Shown: positions 51,480-60,956 of the stretch, piece after piece | How positions within the stretch are numbered: position 1 is the stretch's first letter | How the letters are laid out: each line of letters begins with the position of its first letter | NCBI GenBank assembly: GCA_016124195.1 | Contig: WGOE01000007.1 | Span: 1-64,000, forward strand | Direction: 5' to 3' | DNA: 64,000 nt | Origin: a bacterium | GTDB taxonomy: Bacteria; Pseudomonadota; Alphaproteobacteria; Rhodobacterales; Rhodobacteraceae | Position numbers and translations under genes: made by a program | Notes under the pieces: model-generated | The model's database searches: none | Seen by the model: only the letters and a program-made list of their open reading frames with translations | What the model was told of the DNA's origin: nothing

Positions 51480-52583
51480 TCACGGCCGGTTTGCGCTTTC
51501 CACGCGGGCCTCGACCGACATGCCGGGGCGCAGGGCGCTCATCAGAGGTTGGTCGGCGTCGATCGTGATCCTTACCCCGATCCGCTGCGGGATCTTGATG
51601 AAATTGCCCGTGCCGTTGTCAGGCTTGAGAACCGAGAACTCGGCGCCGGTCGCCGGGGCCAGACGTTCGATGTGACCCGCAAGATGCGCACCGTCCAGTG
51701 CATCCAGTGTCAGGTCAACCCGGTCTCCGGGCGCCATGCGGGCCGTCTGGGCCTCCTTGAAGTTCGCGATCACCCAGCGCCCCGCGGGCACCAGCGACAG
51801 AAGCTGCGCGCCGCTGGTGACATATTCGCCCGCCTGCGCGCGTACCTCGCCCAGCTGGCCGGATTCGGGGGCGCGGATCACCGTGTGGTCGAGGTCGATC
51901 TGTGCGAGGTTCAGCTGGGCGCGGGCCGCCTCGACCTGAGCGGCCAGCCCGGCGCGTGCCACTTCGGCGGTGCGGATCGTCTGCCGCGCGATGTTCTGCC
52001 CGGCCTCGGCCTGTGCTACCGCCGCCCTGGCCTGCGCCAGACCGGCAATCGCCGCGTCATGGCTGTGCCGCGAGATGGTTCCCTCCTGGGCCAGCTGTTC
52101 GGCCCGGTCGGTATCGGACTGCGTCAGGATCAGGGCGGCGCGCGCGGCCGCCACGGCCGCGGTGCGTTCATCCAGCGCGGCCTCGCCGGTCGCCCTGGCC
52201 TGCGCGTTGTTGGCAAGCTGGGCGAGGCTCGCGTCAAGATTGGCCTTGGCCGCCGCCACGCGCTGGGCATAGATCGCATCGTCGATCCGGATCAGCGGCG
52301 TGCCGGCCGTGACGCTCTGGTAATCGGCTACCTCGACCTTGGCGATATATCCGGCGACCTGCGGCGAAATTGTCGTGGTGCGGCCATGGACAAAGGCATT
52401 GCTGGTGCTTTGCGCGCCGTCATCGAAGGGCGGCAGGTCCCAGGCGTACAGGACCAGCGCCACGCCCGCCGCCGCGGCCAGGATGGCGCCGCAGGTCACG
52501 GCCCAGGATTGGGCGCCCGGCGACCAGGTCTGTGCCGGTGCTGGCGGGGCTGCGGTCTGTGCAGGAGCGGTGTTGACGGTCAC
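51480..52583 (-). CDS. HlyD/EmrA-type membrane fusion protein
   Basis: Predicted 367 residues: one N-terminal membrane helix (AVTCGAILAAAAGVALVLYA), biotinyl-lipoyl halves (TISPQVAGYIAKVEVADYQS and TVIRAPESGQLGEVRAQAGE) around a long Ala-rich coiled coil (about 120-240), and a beta-barrel near GRWVIANFKEAQTARMAPGD. It connects an inner-membrane pump to an outer-membrane channel. Start overlaps the stop of the MFS gene (ATGA). Confidence 0.9.
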   Translation of the reverse strand: MTVNTAPAQTAAPPAPAQTWSPGAQSWAVTCGAILAAAAGVALVLYAWDLPPFDDGAQSTSNAFVHGRTTTISPQVAGYIAKVEVADYQSVTAGTPLIRIDDAIYAQRVAAAKANLDASLAQLANNAQARATGEAALDERTAAVAAARAALILTQSDTDRAEQLAQEGTISRHSHDAAIAGLAQARAAVAQAEAGQNIARQTIRTAEVARAGLAAQVEAARAQLNLAQIDLDHTVIRAPESGQLGEVRAQAGEYVTSGAQLLSLVPAGRWVIANFKEAQTARMAPGDRVDLTLDALDGAHLAGHIERLAPATGAEFSVLKPDNGTGNFIKIPQRIGVRITIDADQPLMSALRPGMSVEARVESANRP

Positions 52584-54166
52584 GATCTTTCCTTTGATGC
52601 GGCGGCGGATCTTGCCCTTGCAAGGTGATGCAGGGCGCGAAAGGCCATGTAGACGGCGGTGGCGGTCGCGATCACGCCGATCAGCCGGAACATGTCGTTG
52701 AAGCCCATGATATTGGCCTCGCGCCCCAGCGTCGAAGCCAGGGCCGATGCGCCGGATTTCAGGCGGGCCGCAACCTGGGGATCGCCCGGCACCAGATTGG
52801 CGGCCAGCGCCTGCAGATGGGTGCGTGCGCGGATCGTCTGATAGCTGCCCAGTGCAGCCGGTCCAGCCAGCGCGCCGAGGTTCTGCGTCAGGCCGAACAG
52901 AACGACATAGCTGATAAAGGCCTCGGGCCCGTATTGGAGCATCCGGCTGAACCCGAAGACCAGCGCCGGACCCACAAACAGGCTGGCACCAAAGGCAATC
53001 AGCGATTGGCTCAGATAGAACTGCTCGGGCCGGGTCAGGTTGCTGGCCTGGCTGTCCATAAAGGCGCCCATCGCGATCAGAAGCGCCGCCCCCGCGATGG
53101 CCAGCGGAATGCGCAGGGGCGCCAGCAGGCCGGTGCTGACGACCGTGCCTGCGACCATCACCACCAGCACCAGCGCGAAAAGCCGGTGCAGCTGGTCGTC
53201 ATCCAGCCCGGCCGCGGCCAGGAGGCCGATTGATCCGTAATTCTGCTCGGCCAGCGCCATGCGGACCATCACCGCGACCAGGGCAAAGCGGATGACATCG
53301 CCGCCGGCGATCCAGGGGATCACAAGCAGGGGATGCGGCCGGTTCCTCTCGATCAGAAGCGCCGGGATGAACAGGACCACCGCGCCGGCCAGGGCGAGGC
53401 CAAGCCAGGGGGTGTCGGTCCACCACACGACCCGGCCCAGACTGACGACCCCGGCGGCCAGAACCATGGCCGAGGCGAACAGTGCAAGCGTCAGGCCGTC
53501 CAGCCGCTCGAAGGCGGGGCGCGGCTGGTTCGGAGGCAACCGCACGAGGTGCATGGCCCCCAGGGACAAGAGCGCGAGGCCGAGTTCGATCAGGGTCAGG
53601 CCGCGCCAATCGTGAAGGGCCAAGAGATCGACCGGGATCAACCGCGCCAGGGGATTGGCCAGTTGCGGGATGCCGAAGGCCAGGACGAGGCCGACGGGTC
53701 TGCGATTTGCCGGAAAGATCTGCAGCATGTTGTAGATGGTCAGGGCGATCAGGCCCGCCGCACAAAGCCCGCCGGTCAGCTGGACCACAGCCTCGGCGGC
53801 AAAACCCGGGCGTGCGAGCTGGCCAAGCGTTGCGAGGATCTGGCCCAGCAGGACGGCCGAGGTGACCGCAGGGATGCCGAAGGTGCTGCGCGCCTTGACC
53901 AGCAGCAGATTGGCGCAGACCGCTGCCGCCACGAACAGCGCGGGAAGCCAGCTCATCTGGGCCGGGTCAAGGTCCAGTGCGCCGCCCAGCGTCGTGACAT
54001 TGACCGAAAGCATCGCATTGCCAAGGCTCGCGGCGGTCCCGGTGATCAGCGCCACCGCCAGATAGCCCGCGCGCCGAGCCATGCTGTGGCGCGGAAGATG
54101 CGGCCCGCCTGGCAGGAAGGGCCTTTCGTGCGGCGCATAGACATAGGCGCCTGCGGCCTCGTTCAT
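52580..54166 (-). CDS. EmrB-like MFS efflux transporter (14 TM type)
   Basis: Predicted 528 residues with about fourteen hydrophobic segments (GYLAVALITGTAASLGNAML, MSWLPALFVAAAVCANLLL, GLALAGAVVLFIPALLI). MLSVNVTTLGGALDLDPAQM resembles the DHA2-family start (xNVALPxIxxxLxxSxxxxxW). Pumps drugs or toxic compounds together with the fusion protein encoded next. Confidence 0.85.
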   Translation of the reverse strand: MNEAAGAYVYAPHERPFLPGGPHLPRHSMARRAGYLAVALITGTAASLGNAMLSVNVTTLGGALDLDPAQMSWLPALFVAAAVCANLLLVKARSTFGIPAVTSAVLLGQILATLGQLARPGFAAEAVVQLTGGLCAAGLIALTIYNMLQIFPANRRPVGLVLAFGIPQLANPLARLIPVDLLALHDWRGLTLIELGLALLSLGAMHLVRLPPNQPRPAFERLDGLTLALFASAMVLAAGVVSLGRVVWWTDTPWLGLALAGAVVLFIPALLIERNRPHPLLVIPWIAGGDVIRFALVAVMVRMALAEQNYGSIGLLAAAGLDDDQLHRLFALVLVVMVAGTVVSTGLLAPLRIPLAIAGAALLIAMGAFMDSQASNLTRPEQFYLSQSLIAFGASLFVGPALVFGFSRMLQYGPEAFISYVVLFGLTQNLGALAGPAALGSYQTIRARTHLQALAANLVPGDPQVAARLKSGASALASTLGREANIMGFNDMFRLIGVIATATAVYMAFRALHHLARARSAAASKERS

Positions 54167-54223
54167 GGCTTTAACCCCTGTTCAGGCAGGAGGGCCGAGA
54201 TGGCTGCCCGGCCCCCCGATCTG

Positions 54224-55201
54224 TCATTGCCGGTCGGATGCCGACACTGCATAGGCCTCGTCGCGCACGGTCAGCATCGGGTCGACCGGCTCCAGCCCCG
54301 GGGGCAGGGCGCCGGGCTGGAACATCAGGTCGTGATCGAGGCTGGCCTCGTCGGGTGCGATGCGAAGCAGTTCGAAAGTGCCAAGCCGCACCAGCTTGCG
54401 CCCTTCGGGCCAGGGGCTCGAAGGATCGTCGGTCGGATCGCCCGCCTGCGCGATCTCTGCCATCCAGTCGAAGGAGACCGGCCCCTTGGCGAAGCGGTCG
54501 GCCAGTTCGGCGCGCAGATAGACCGGCGCTGTCTTGGCCAGGGCGGCAGCGTCAAGGAACCTGACCCCCGCCGCAGGCACAATGCGCGTGCGGAAGATGG
54601 TGCGCGTCCCGTCGGCGGCAACCAAGGCCTCGGCATTGACCCCGAAATAGGCGAGCGTGCCATAGCTTTCCGGCGGGCCGGCCTGGCCGGTCAGGAACAG
54701 CGCGGCCTTCGGATGATCCTTCAGGAATGCGTCCAGCGGGGTCGGTTTGGCCGCGCCGGGGCCGCTGGCCGCGATGGCGCGGAACAGGGCGCCGAAGTCG
54801 TCGGCGGTTTTCACGGGAAAGCCGTTGTAACTGTGGGTGACCAGATCGACCGTCGCACCTTCTGCCGGCGAAAGGCGCAGGGCAAGGCCGCGCGGGCTGG
54901 CCGAAGGATCGGTGTCCGGCACACCTTCGACCGGCGCAAAGTTCGAAAAGCGCGCCACAAGCGGCACTTTCGGCCCGGCAAAGATGGCGGCAGAGCTGAG
55001 CCGCCCAGCCTCGGCCGAAGGCGTGAAGCTGCCTTCGGTGACGATGCCATAGGCATGGACGGCGCGGACATGATGCGCGCCAAAGACGCTGTTGAGGTCG
55101 GCGACCAGTGCTCCGCCATCCTCCGCGCGCAGCGGGGCCGGGGCCGAGGCGGCGATGACAGCGGCAAGACCCGCGAGGGCTGCGAAAGTGAGGCGTTTCA
55201 T
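54224..55201 (-). CDS. Periplasmic catalase-fold peroxidase
   Basis: Predicted 325 residues, signal peptide 1-26 (cleavage LRA-ED). It fits the short catalase-related peroxidase family: HHVRAVHAYGIVTEGSFTPS (distal His region), VPLVARFSNFAPVEGVPDTD, SPRGLALRL and THSYNGFPVKTADDF. Members are about 300-350 residues, shorter than true catalases, bind heme and reduce peroxides. Same strand as the efflux pair, 57 bases upstream of it; divergent from the MFS gene at 55659. Confidence 0.9.
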   Translation of the reverse strand: MKRLTFAALAGLAAVIAASAPAPLRAEDGGALVADLNSVFGAHHVRAVHAYGIVTEGSFTPSAEAGRLSSAAIFAGPKVPLVARFSNFAPVEGVPDTDPSASPRGLALRLSPAEGATVDLVTHSYNGFPVKTADDFGALFRAIAASGPGAAKPTPLDAFLKDHPKAALFLTGQAGPPESYGTLAYFGVNAEALVAADGTRTIFRTRIVPAAGVRFLDAAALAKTAPVYLRAELADRFAKGPVSFDWMAEIAQAGDPTDDPSSPWPEGRKLVRLGTFELLRIAPDEASLDHDLMFQPGALPPGLEPVDPMLTVRDEAYAVSASDRQ

Positions 55202-55658
55202 GGATGACTCCTGCGTGTTGCTGCGGGGTCAAGGATGGCATGGGGTCTGACTAAGCGTCTGGCACCGGGCTCGCGCGTTCTGCCGATATCGCGCGCCACC
55301 CAAGAGAGTGGGGGGCGGAGGCCATTCGTTCCGGCGCCCGTCAGGACGCGCGTTTTGTCCAACAGGAAACCGCAGCGGGCAATCATCAGGTGCCCGGATA
55401 GGGCACAGTTGCGCTCAAGGCATTCCCGCGGCGGCCCAGGCGGCGCGCAGCCCCCCTCTGCTCCCGGCCTGGAGAGGCTGTCCCATTCCTCCAGGCTACT
55501 GCCACGGGCGTCCGAAGCCGGCGTCCGTGGCTTTTTTCTGCCGACCGTCGCCGCGACACCCCTGCATTCGCGATTCTTCCCAACCTTTAACGGCAGCGGT
55601 GTCGCATCGGCTGGTAACGTCAGGCCAAAGGCGGCAATTCCAGGGTGGACCGGGCGAT
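55202..55658. promoter_or_regulatory. Divergent gap between peroxidase and MFS genes
   Basis: 457 bases without a supported gene, holding promoters in both directions. A hairpin, GCCTGGAG (55467-55474) with CTCCAGGC (55489-55496), lies in the leader of the MFS gene. Nothing else stands out. Confidence 0.35.
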
Positions 55659-57011
55659 ATGGACGGAACCAGACGCGACACTGCGACGGACCTCATCGAC
55701 AGGCTGGATGCGCTGCCGGTGACCGGGCTTCACCTGCTGATCGTGGCGGCCTGCGCGCTGGGCTTCAGTTTCGATCTGGCCGAAATCGTGTTCGGCTCGA
55801 TCCTGGGCACGATCTTTTCGGCGCCACCCCTGGTCGTGCCGCAGGAGATGCTGTCCCTGCTTTTGGCCGCCGTCTATGTCGGCGCCATCCTCGGCGCCCC
55901 TTTGGGCGGCTGGCTGGCCGACCGTCACGGCCGGCGTCTGACGATGATCGTGACGCTTCTGGTCCTGGCGCTGACCTCGATGGCGGCGGCGTTCAGTCCG
56001 GGAATTTGGGCGCTGATCGTGGCGCGCGGACTGTCGGGCCTGGCGCTTGGGGCCTATCCGCCGCTGATGACGGCCTACCTGGCCGACATCCTGCCGCCGT
56101 CGCGGCGCGGACCCCTGACGATGGCCGCGATCGCGGTTGGCTATGTCGGGCCGCCGGCGCTGATCTTTGCCGTGCGCGGGCTGACGCCCGTGATGCCTTT
56201 GGGGCTGGAGGGGTGGCGCTGGGCCTTCGTGATCGGCGGCCTTGGCGCGCTGATCTGCGCCGGATTGTTCATGCTGGTGCCGGAATCGCCGCGCTGGCTG
56301 GCACGGCGCGGCCGGGCGGGTGCGGCCGCGGGCGCGCTTGGTACCCTGCTGGCGTCGCGCGCGGTCATGGCCGCCCGGCCCACCCCCGCCAAGTTGCGGC
56401 GGCCCGGACCCGCCGGGGAAATGGCGCGACAGACCTACTTGAGGCGGCTGGCCTTCCTTCTGGTCATTTTCTTTCTCAGCCCCTGGGCCACATCGGGCTT
56501 CAGCCTGCTGTCGGGGGCGGTTCTGGTGCAGAAAGGGATCAATGTGCGCGATTCACTGCTGTATGTCGGCATTTCGAACTTCGGTCCGATCCTCGGGACG
56601 ATCCTGGGCGCCTTCTTCATCGACCGGCTGGACCGCCGCGCCGCGCTGAGCGTCGCGGCCCTTGCCATGGCGGTCTTCGGCATCGCCTTCGGCGCCACCG
56701 CGCGACCCGAGGTGCTGATGGCCAGCGGGCTTGCCTTCAACCTTGTCACCTCGATGTTCCTGCCGGTTCTGGTGATCTACGCGGCCGAACTGTTCACCAC
56801 GCCCCGGCGTGCCGTCACGACATCGGTGGCCTGGGGGGCAAACCGGATCGGGTCGGCACTGGTTCCGCTGGCGCTTTTGCCGCTGCTGCGGGAGGCGGGG
56901 TCGATGCCGGTCTTTGTCGTGATCGGCGGGACGCTGGTGCTTTTTGCCGCGGTGGTCCTGGGTTTCGGCCCCGGGGGCATGGCAGGACGCGCCCTGCCGG
57001 AGGAGGATTAG
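55659..57011 (+). CDS. MFS transporter, aromatic-acid/sugar-porter type
   Basis: Predicted 450 residues, twelve membrane segments. GAPLGGWLADRHGRRLTMIV is the loop 2-3 MFS motif, LVPESPRWLARRGR the loop after helix 6 seen in AAHS and sugar porters, and FFIDRLDRRAALSVAALAM the repeat of the first motif. Starts MDGTRRDTATDLIDRLDALP as AAHS-type proteins do. A weak ribosome site. Ends overlapping the convergent regulator gene by four bases. Substrate unknown. Confidence 0.85.
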   Translation: MDGTRRDTATDLIDRLDALPVTGLHLLIVAACALGFSFDLAEIVFGSILGTIFSAPPLVVPQEMLSLLLAAVYVGAILGAPLGGWLADRHGRRLTMIVTLLVLALTSMAAAFSPGIWALIVARGLSGLALGAYPPLMTAYLADILPPSRRGPLTMAAIAVGYVGPPALIFAVRGLTPVMPLGLEGWRWAFVIGGLGALICAGLFMLVPESPRWLARRGRAGAAAGALGTLLASRAVMAARPTPAKLRRPGPAGEMARQTYLRRLAFLLVIFFLSPWATSGFSLLSGAVLVQKGINVRDSLLYVGISNFGPILGTILGAFFIDRLDRRAALSVAALAMAVFGIAFGATARPEVLMASGLAFNLVTSMFLPVLVIYAAELFTTPRRAVTTSVAWGANRIGSALVPLALLPLLREAGSMPVFVVIGGTLVLFAAVVLGFGPGGMAGRALPEED

Positions 57012-59755
57012 AGCATGGCCAGCACCTCTGCGGCGCGCAACAGATCGCGCGTGGCAAAGCCCTCGCCGAAGGCTGCGAAGACCGGTTCCAGCACGGCGCG
57101 GGCTTCGGCGCGGCGGTCGCGGGCGATCAGATCTTCGGCGATCGTCGTGGCGATGCGCAACTGCCAGCCGAGCGCCCCGGTCCTGGCCGAGCGCTCCAGC
57201 GCTGCGCGGAGGGCGGACAGCCTCTGGTCCGGCTTCATAAGGCGGATCGCGGCACGGGCGATTTCAGGCTCGCACCAGCCGTCTTGGTGGCCGGCGCGTT
57301 CGGCGATCTCTTCATCGACCAGAGAGGCGTCGAAGGTCACCACGGTATCCTGTTGCAGCGACCCGCGCGGTGCCAATGCGGTCTCGGTTCCGGCGCGGCG
57401 ATCCAGCACAGCCAGAAACAAATCGCCCCATGACCGCCAGTGCGACAGGGTGTATCGTTCGGCCTCCTCGCGCATCTCGACCGTCAGCTGGCGCGCTGCC
57501 GCGTCCTCGCCCGACCAGAGCGCGACCGGGACCGCGGCCAGCGCCAGCGCCTGGCAATAGCCAAGCGGGCTGTCGCGCCGGCCAAGCGCCACCGCTTCGG
57601 CGGCGATTTCGGCCGCGCCGACCGGGCGGCCCATCAGCCAATGGGCCCGGGCCGAGACGATCCGCATCGACACCGCCCGATCGACCGCGATCACGCCGTA
57701 GGCCAGTGGAATGCGGCGCGAGGGATGCTGGATGACGGCGGTCGCCAGCTGATGGGCCCGCGCGTTCTGGCCGGAAAACAGCGTGGCCTGGGCCAGAACC
57801 CGGTTGACGCCCAACCGGGCCAGATCGTCGCCATGCGCGGCCACGATGGCTTCGGCGTCCTCGGCATGACGCAGGGCGGACCGGTAGCTGCCGAGGCCCA
57901 GTTCGAAGGCGGAATATCCGATCAGCGCGCCGACCCGCAGCATCTTGTTGCCGGCAAGATCGGCCAGTCGCAGCGCCGCCTCATAGCCGCGCGCCTGCGA
58001 GCCGAACACGCTTTGCTGGTTCTGCGCCAGGGTGCCGAAGGTGGTCTGGATGCGGACCTCGGCCGCCAGCTCGCGCGGGGAAAGCTTGGGCGCCCTTTCG
58101 GTGGCCCGATCCATCCAGTAGCGCAACTCGTCGATCAGGCCGCGCTGCAGGGCGATGGGCAGGGCGCCGCTGGTCAGGCGCACCCCAAGGGCTGGATCGC
58201 CCTCGGCTGAAAACGCCCAATCGAGTGCCGCGCGAAGATCGTCGACCAGGGCGCCATAGTCCCTGACCCAGTCCTCGCGGTCCATGACGAGCCAGTCGTC
58301 CTGCGCAGCACCCAGCCTGTGTTCCAGATGGCGGGCGTGCAGCAGGCAAAGGTCGCGGGTCTCTTGCGCCTCGGCGGCACGTTCGGCCGCATAGGCGCGC
58401 GTGGTGTCAAGAAGCCGGTAGGTGCTGCGCGCCCCGCCGGTGCGCGCCACGACGAGCGATTTGTTGACAAGACTCATGAGGTCGGCCAGCACGCTCTGCG
58501 CCTGGTCTGACACCGCCATGACCCCGTCCATGCCGAATTGCCCGCGAAACACCGACAGACGGCGCAACAGCGCCTGTTCGGTCGCGGTCAGGTGACCATA
58601 GCTCCAGTCCAGCATGTTGCGCAGGGTGCGATGTCTTGGCGTGGTGGTGCGCCGCCCCGTCGTCAGCAATTCGAACCGGTCGTCGATCTGCCGGGCCAGT
58701 TCGGCCAGCCCGAAAGCATCGACCCGCGCCGCTGCGAGTTCGATGGCCAGCGGGTTGCCGTCCAGCCGCCGGCAGACCTCGGCCACGGGCGCCACGTCGC
58801 GATCGTGAAACGCGAAATGATCCGACGTCGCGCTGGCGCGCTCCACGAAAAAGGCGATGGCCGGATTGACAAGGGCCTGCGTGGCCGAGGCGTGGTTGAG
58901 GTCGGGCGGAACTTCGAACTCCTGCAGGCGGTAGACCCATTCGCCCTCGGTCCGCATCGGTTCGGTGCTGGTTGCCAGGATGTGCAGGCCGGGCGCCCGG
59001 CGGAAGGCGGCCTCGATCAGGGCGGCCAGTTCGTCAATGACATGTTCGCAGCTGTCCAGCAGCAACAACATCTGCCGTTCGGCCAGAAAAGACGTGAGGC
59101 CACCCAGCGGTTCGCTGACCGAAACGGAAATCTTGAGCGCATCGCCGAGCGCGAGGGCCGCGCTTTTGGCCGCCGAAAAATCGACGCTGACCACGCCATC
59201 GCGAAACCGTCCGCCGGTGCGCGCGGCCACGTTGCGCGCCACCGAGGTCTTGCCGACGCCGCCCGCCCCGGTCACGGTGACAAAGCGCCGTTCCAGAACA
59301 AGGGCCAGGACCGCCTCGATCTCGGAGGCGCGACCAAGGATGGGCAGGCTGGCCGGCACCGCGGCCGGCATCTGCCGCGCGCGGGGTTCGGGTGGGGCCG
59401 CCGGCGATCCGGTGTCGATCTCTGCAATGAAGCGATAGCCCCGGCCGGGCACGGTCGCGATATAAAGCGGCGTCTGCGTATCGCCCAGGGCCCGCCGCAG
59501 CGCCGCGACATGGACCCGCAGGTTGGATTCCTCCACAAAAAGGCCGGGCCAGACCTGTGCCAGGATCTCTTCCTTGGAGACAAGCGCGCCCTCGGCCTCG
59601 ATCAGGGTCTGCAGGATGGCCAGGGCCCGGCTGCCGACCCGCACCGGATCGCCATCGCATTCCAGCAGTTGCCGCCGCGGATCGAAGCGGAAGGGACCAA
59701 AGCGGAAGGCCTCGCCCTTGAGCCGTGCGGTGTCCTGATCGGCGCGGGTCGGCAA
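57008..59755 (-). CDS. Winged-helix/STAND-ATPase transcriptional regulator 1
   Basis: Predicted 915 residues from TTG (GGAG upstream; no early ATG). N-terminal OmpR/PhoB-type winged helix (about 15-110: FRFGPFRFDPRRQLLECDGD, VSKEEILAQVWPGLFVEESN, VPGRGYRFIAEID), then a STAND/NB-ARC-like ATPase with P-loop VTGAGGVGKTS and Walker B LLLLDSCEHVID, and a long helical TPR-like C-terminal half (about 480-915). It has no receiver domain, so the signal is probably sensed by the C-terminal part. Related in full length to the regulator at 60957. Confidence 0.85.
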   Translation of the reverse strand: MPTRADQDTARLKGEAFRFGPFRFDPRRQLLECDGDPVRVGSRALAILQTLIEAEGALVSKEEILAQVWPGLFVEESNLRVHVAALRRALGDTQTPLYIATVPGRGYRFIAEIDTGSPAAPPEPRARQMPAAVPASLPILGRASEIEAVLALVLERRFVTVTGAGGVGKTSVARNVAARTGGRFRDGVVSVDFSAAKSAALALGDALKISVSVSEPLGGLTSFLAERQMLLLLDSCEHVIDELAALIEAAFRRAPGLHILATSTEPMRTEGEWVYRLQEFEVPPDLNHASATQALVNPAIAFFVERASATSDHFAFHDRDVAPVAEVCRRLDGNPLAIELAAARVDAFGLAELARQIDDRFELLTTGRRTTTPRHRTLRNMLDWSYGHLTATEQALLRRLSVFRGQFGMDGVMAVSDQAQSVLADLMSLVNKSLVVARTGGARSTYRLLDTTRAYAAERAAEAQETRDLCLLHARHLEHRLGAAQDDWLVMDREDWVRDYGALVDDLRAALDWAFSAEGDPALGVRLTSGALPIALQRGLIDELRYWMDRATERAPKLSPRELAAEVRIQTTFGTLAQNQQSVFGSQARGYEAALRLADLAGNKMLRVGALIGYSAFELGLGSYRSALRHAEDAEAIVAAHGDDLARLGVNRVLAQATLFSGQNARAHQLATAVIQHPSRRIPLAYGVIAVDRAVSMRIVSARAHWLMGRPVGAAEIAAEAVALGRRDSPLGYCQALALAAVPVALWSGEDAAARQLTVEMREEAERYTLSHWRSWGDLFLAVLDRRAGTETALAPRGSLQQDTVVTFDASLVDEEIAERAGHQDGWCEPEIARAAIRLMKPDQRLSALRAALERSARTGALGWQLRIATTIAEDLIARDRRAEARAVLEPVFAAFGEGFATRDLLRAAEVLAML

Positions 59756-59974
59756 GGCGGGCTCCGTGTTGGAAGGTGGGCAGGACCGTCCTTTGGCCCG
59801 TCAGAAATACCATAGTCCGGACAATCCTGTCGACCAACCTTCCCGAAGGATGTTTCGCGGTGAAGGCGGCCTTGCGATCCTTTGCAACCGCTCACCGCGG
59901 TTTTCGCAAATGAACTCGATTTGCAGGCCCGCTTGACGGAGCCTTGTTCCATCGCAAATCGAGGAGGCTGTCTC

Positions 59975-60814
59975 ATGAACATGCAAACAAGTCCGCGCAA
60001 ATCGCAACGGCCAAGGGTTGTCAGGACCTCTGGTCTGGCGCCTGCGATCCTGCCCGCGCATCGGGACGAGGCGCCCATGGCAGAGCCTGCGCCGCGGTCC
60101 GGCGCTGGCGAGGCCGTCCGCGGCGCCGGCGCCTATTGGCTGACGACCAGCGGTGCCTCGGGTCAGGTCCAGCTGAAACGCCTGCCGAACTGGACCGACA
60201 CGCAAAGGCCGCGTGCCGAGCTGCGCCTGCAGATCTCGCGCGCGGCGCTGTCGCAGGCGGCAAGCCGCGCCGCGATGCGGGACCGGGCGCCGAGCACCGG
60301 CCTGGGCGGCGCCCTGCACGCCGTCCTGGCCGCCCTGCAGGCCCAAGGCGCGCCGGATGCTCAGGACCAGGGCCTTGCCGCCGAGGTTCTGGCGGCGCTT
60401 TGCGAAAGCCTGATCGGGTCCGCCGATACGGGTGCGGTCGCGCTGATCCAGAAGGGCGGCCTTGCGCCCTGGCAAAGAAAGCGGGTCGAGCAGGTCACCG
60501 GCGACCAGATCGACGGGCCGGTGCTGATCGAGGACCTCGCCCGCGCCTGTCGGCTTTCGGCCAGCCATTTCCGCCGCGCCTTCCGGCTTTCGATGGGCAC
60601 CAGTCCGAACCGCTGGCTGATGGATCGCCGGATCGCAAGGGCCAAGGACCTGCTGCGCGATCCGGGCCAGACCATCGTGGCGATAGCCCTTGAATGCGGG
60701 TTTGGCGACCAGAGCCATTTCACCCGGGTCTTCGGCCGGGTCGAGGGGATTTCCCCGGGCCGCTGGCGGCGGCTCAACCACGCGGTCCCGGCAGAGGTCG
60801 CCCGCCTGCAATAG
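59975..60814 (+). CDS. AraC-family transcriptional regulator
   Basis: Predicted 279 residues from ATG 59975 with GGAGG eight bases upstream. The C-terminal AraC double helix-turn-helix is clear: LIEDLARACRLSASHFRRAF, GTSPNRWLMDRRIARAKDLL, and IVAIALECGFGDQSHFTRVF. The N-terminal part is Ala/Arg-rich with no recognised sensor. Divergent from regulator 1 and followed by regulator 2. Confidence 0.9.
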   Translation: MNMQTSPRKSQRPRVVRTSGLAPAILPAHRDEAPMAEPAPRSGAGEAVRGAGAYWLTTSGASGQVQLKRLPNWTDTQRPRAELRLQISRAALSQAASRAAMRDRAPSTGLGGALHAVLAALQAQGAPDAQDQGLAAEVLAALCESLIGSADTGAVALIQKGGLAPWQRKRVEQVTGDQIDGPVLIEDLARACRLSASHFRRAFRLSMGTSPNRWLMDRRIARAKDLLRDPGQTIVAIALECGFGDQSHFTRVFGRVEGISPGRWRRLNHAVPAEVARLQ

Positions 60815-60956
60815 CACGGCGGATCTGGCGCTTTCGGTCCGGGCCCCTGGCCGGCTCGGATCGCAAGCGGGGCCGACATTTCAACGATTCACAACAATTC
60901 GCGGCCGAAATCGCCGAAATGGCGTAACTTGGTCGGACAGGTTGGGGATCGGTCGG

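Noticed and set aside
52625-55207. Plus-strand frames opposite the MFS, EmrA-like and peroxidase genes
   Set aside because: Antisense shadows of well-supported genes; no domain signal.
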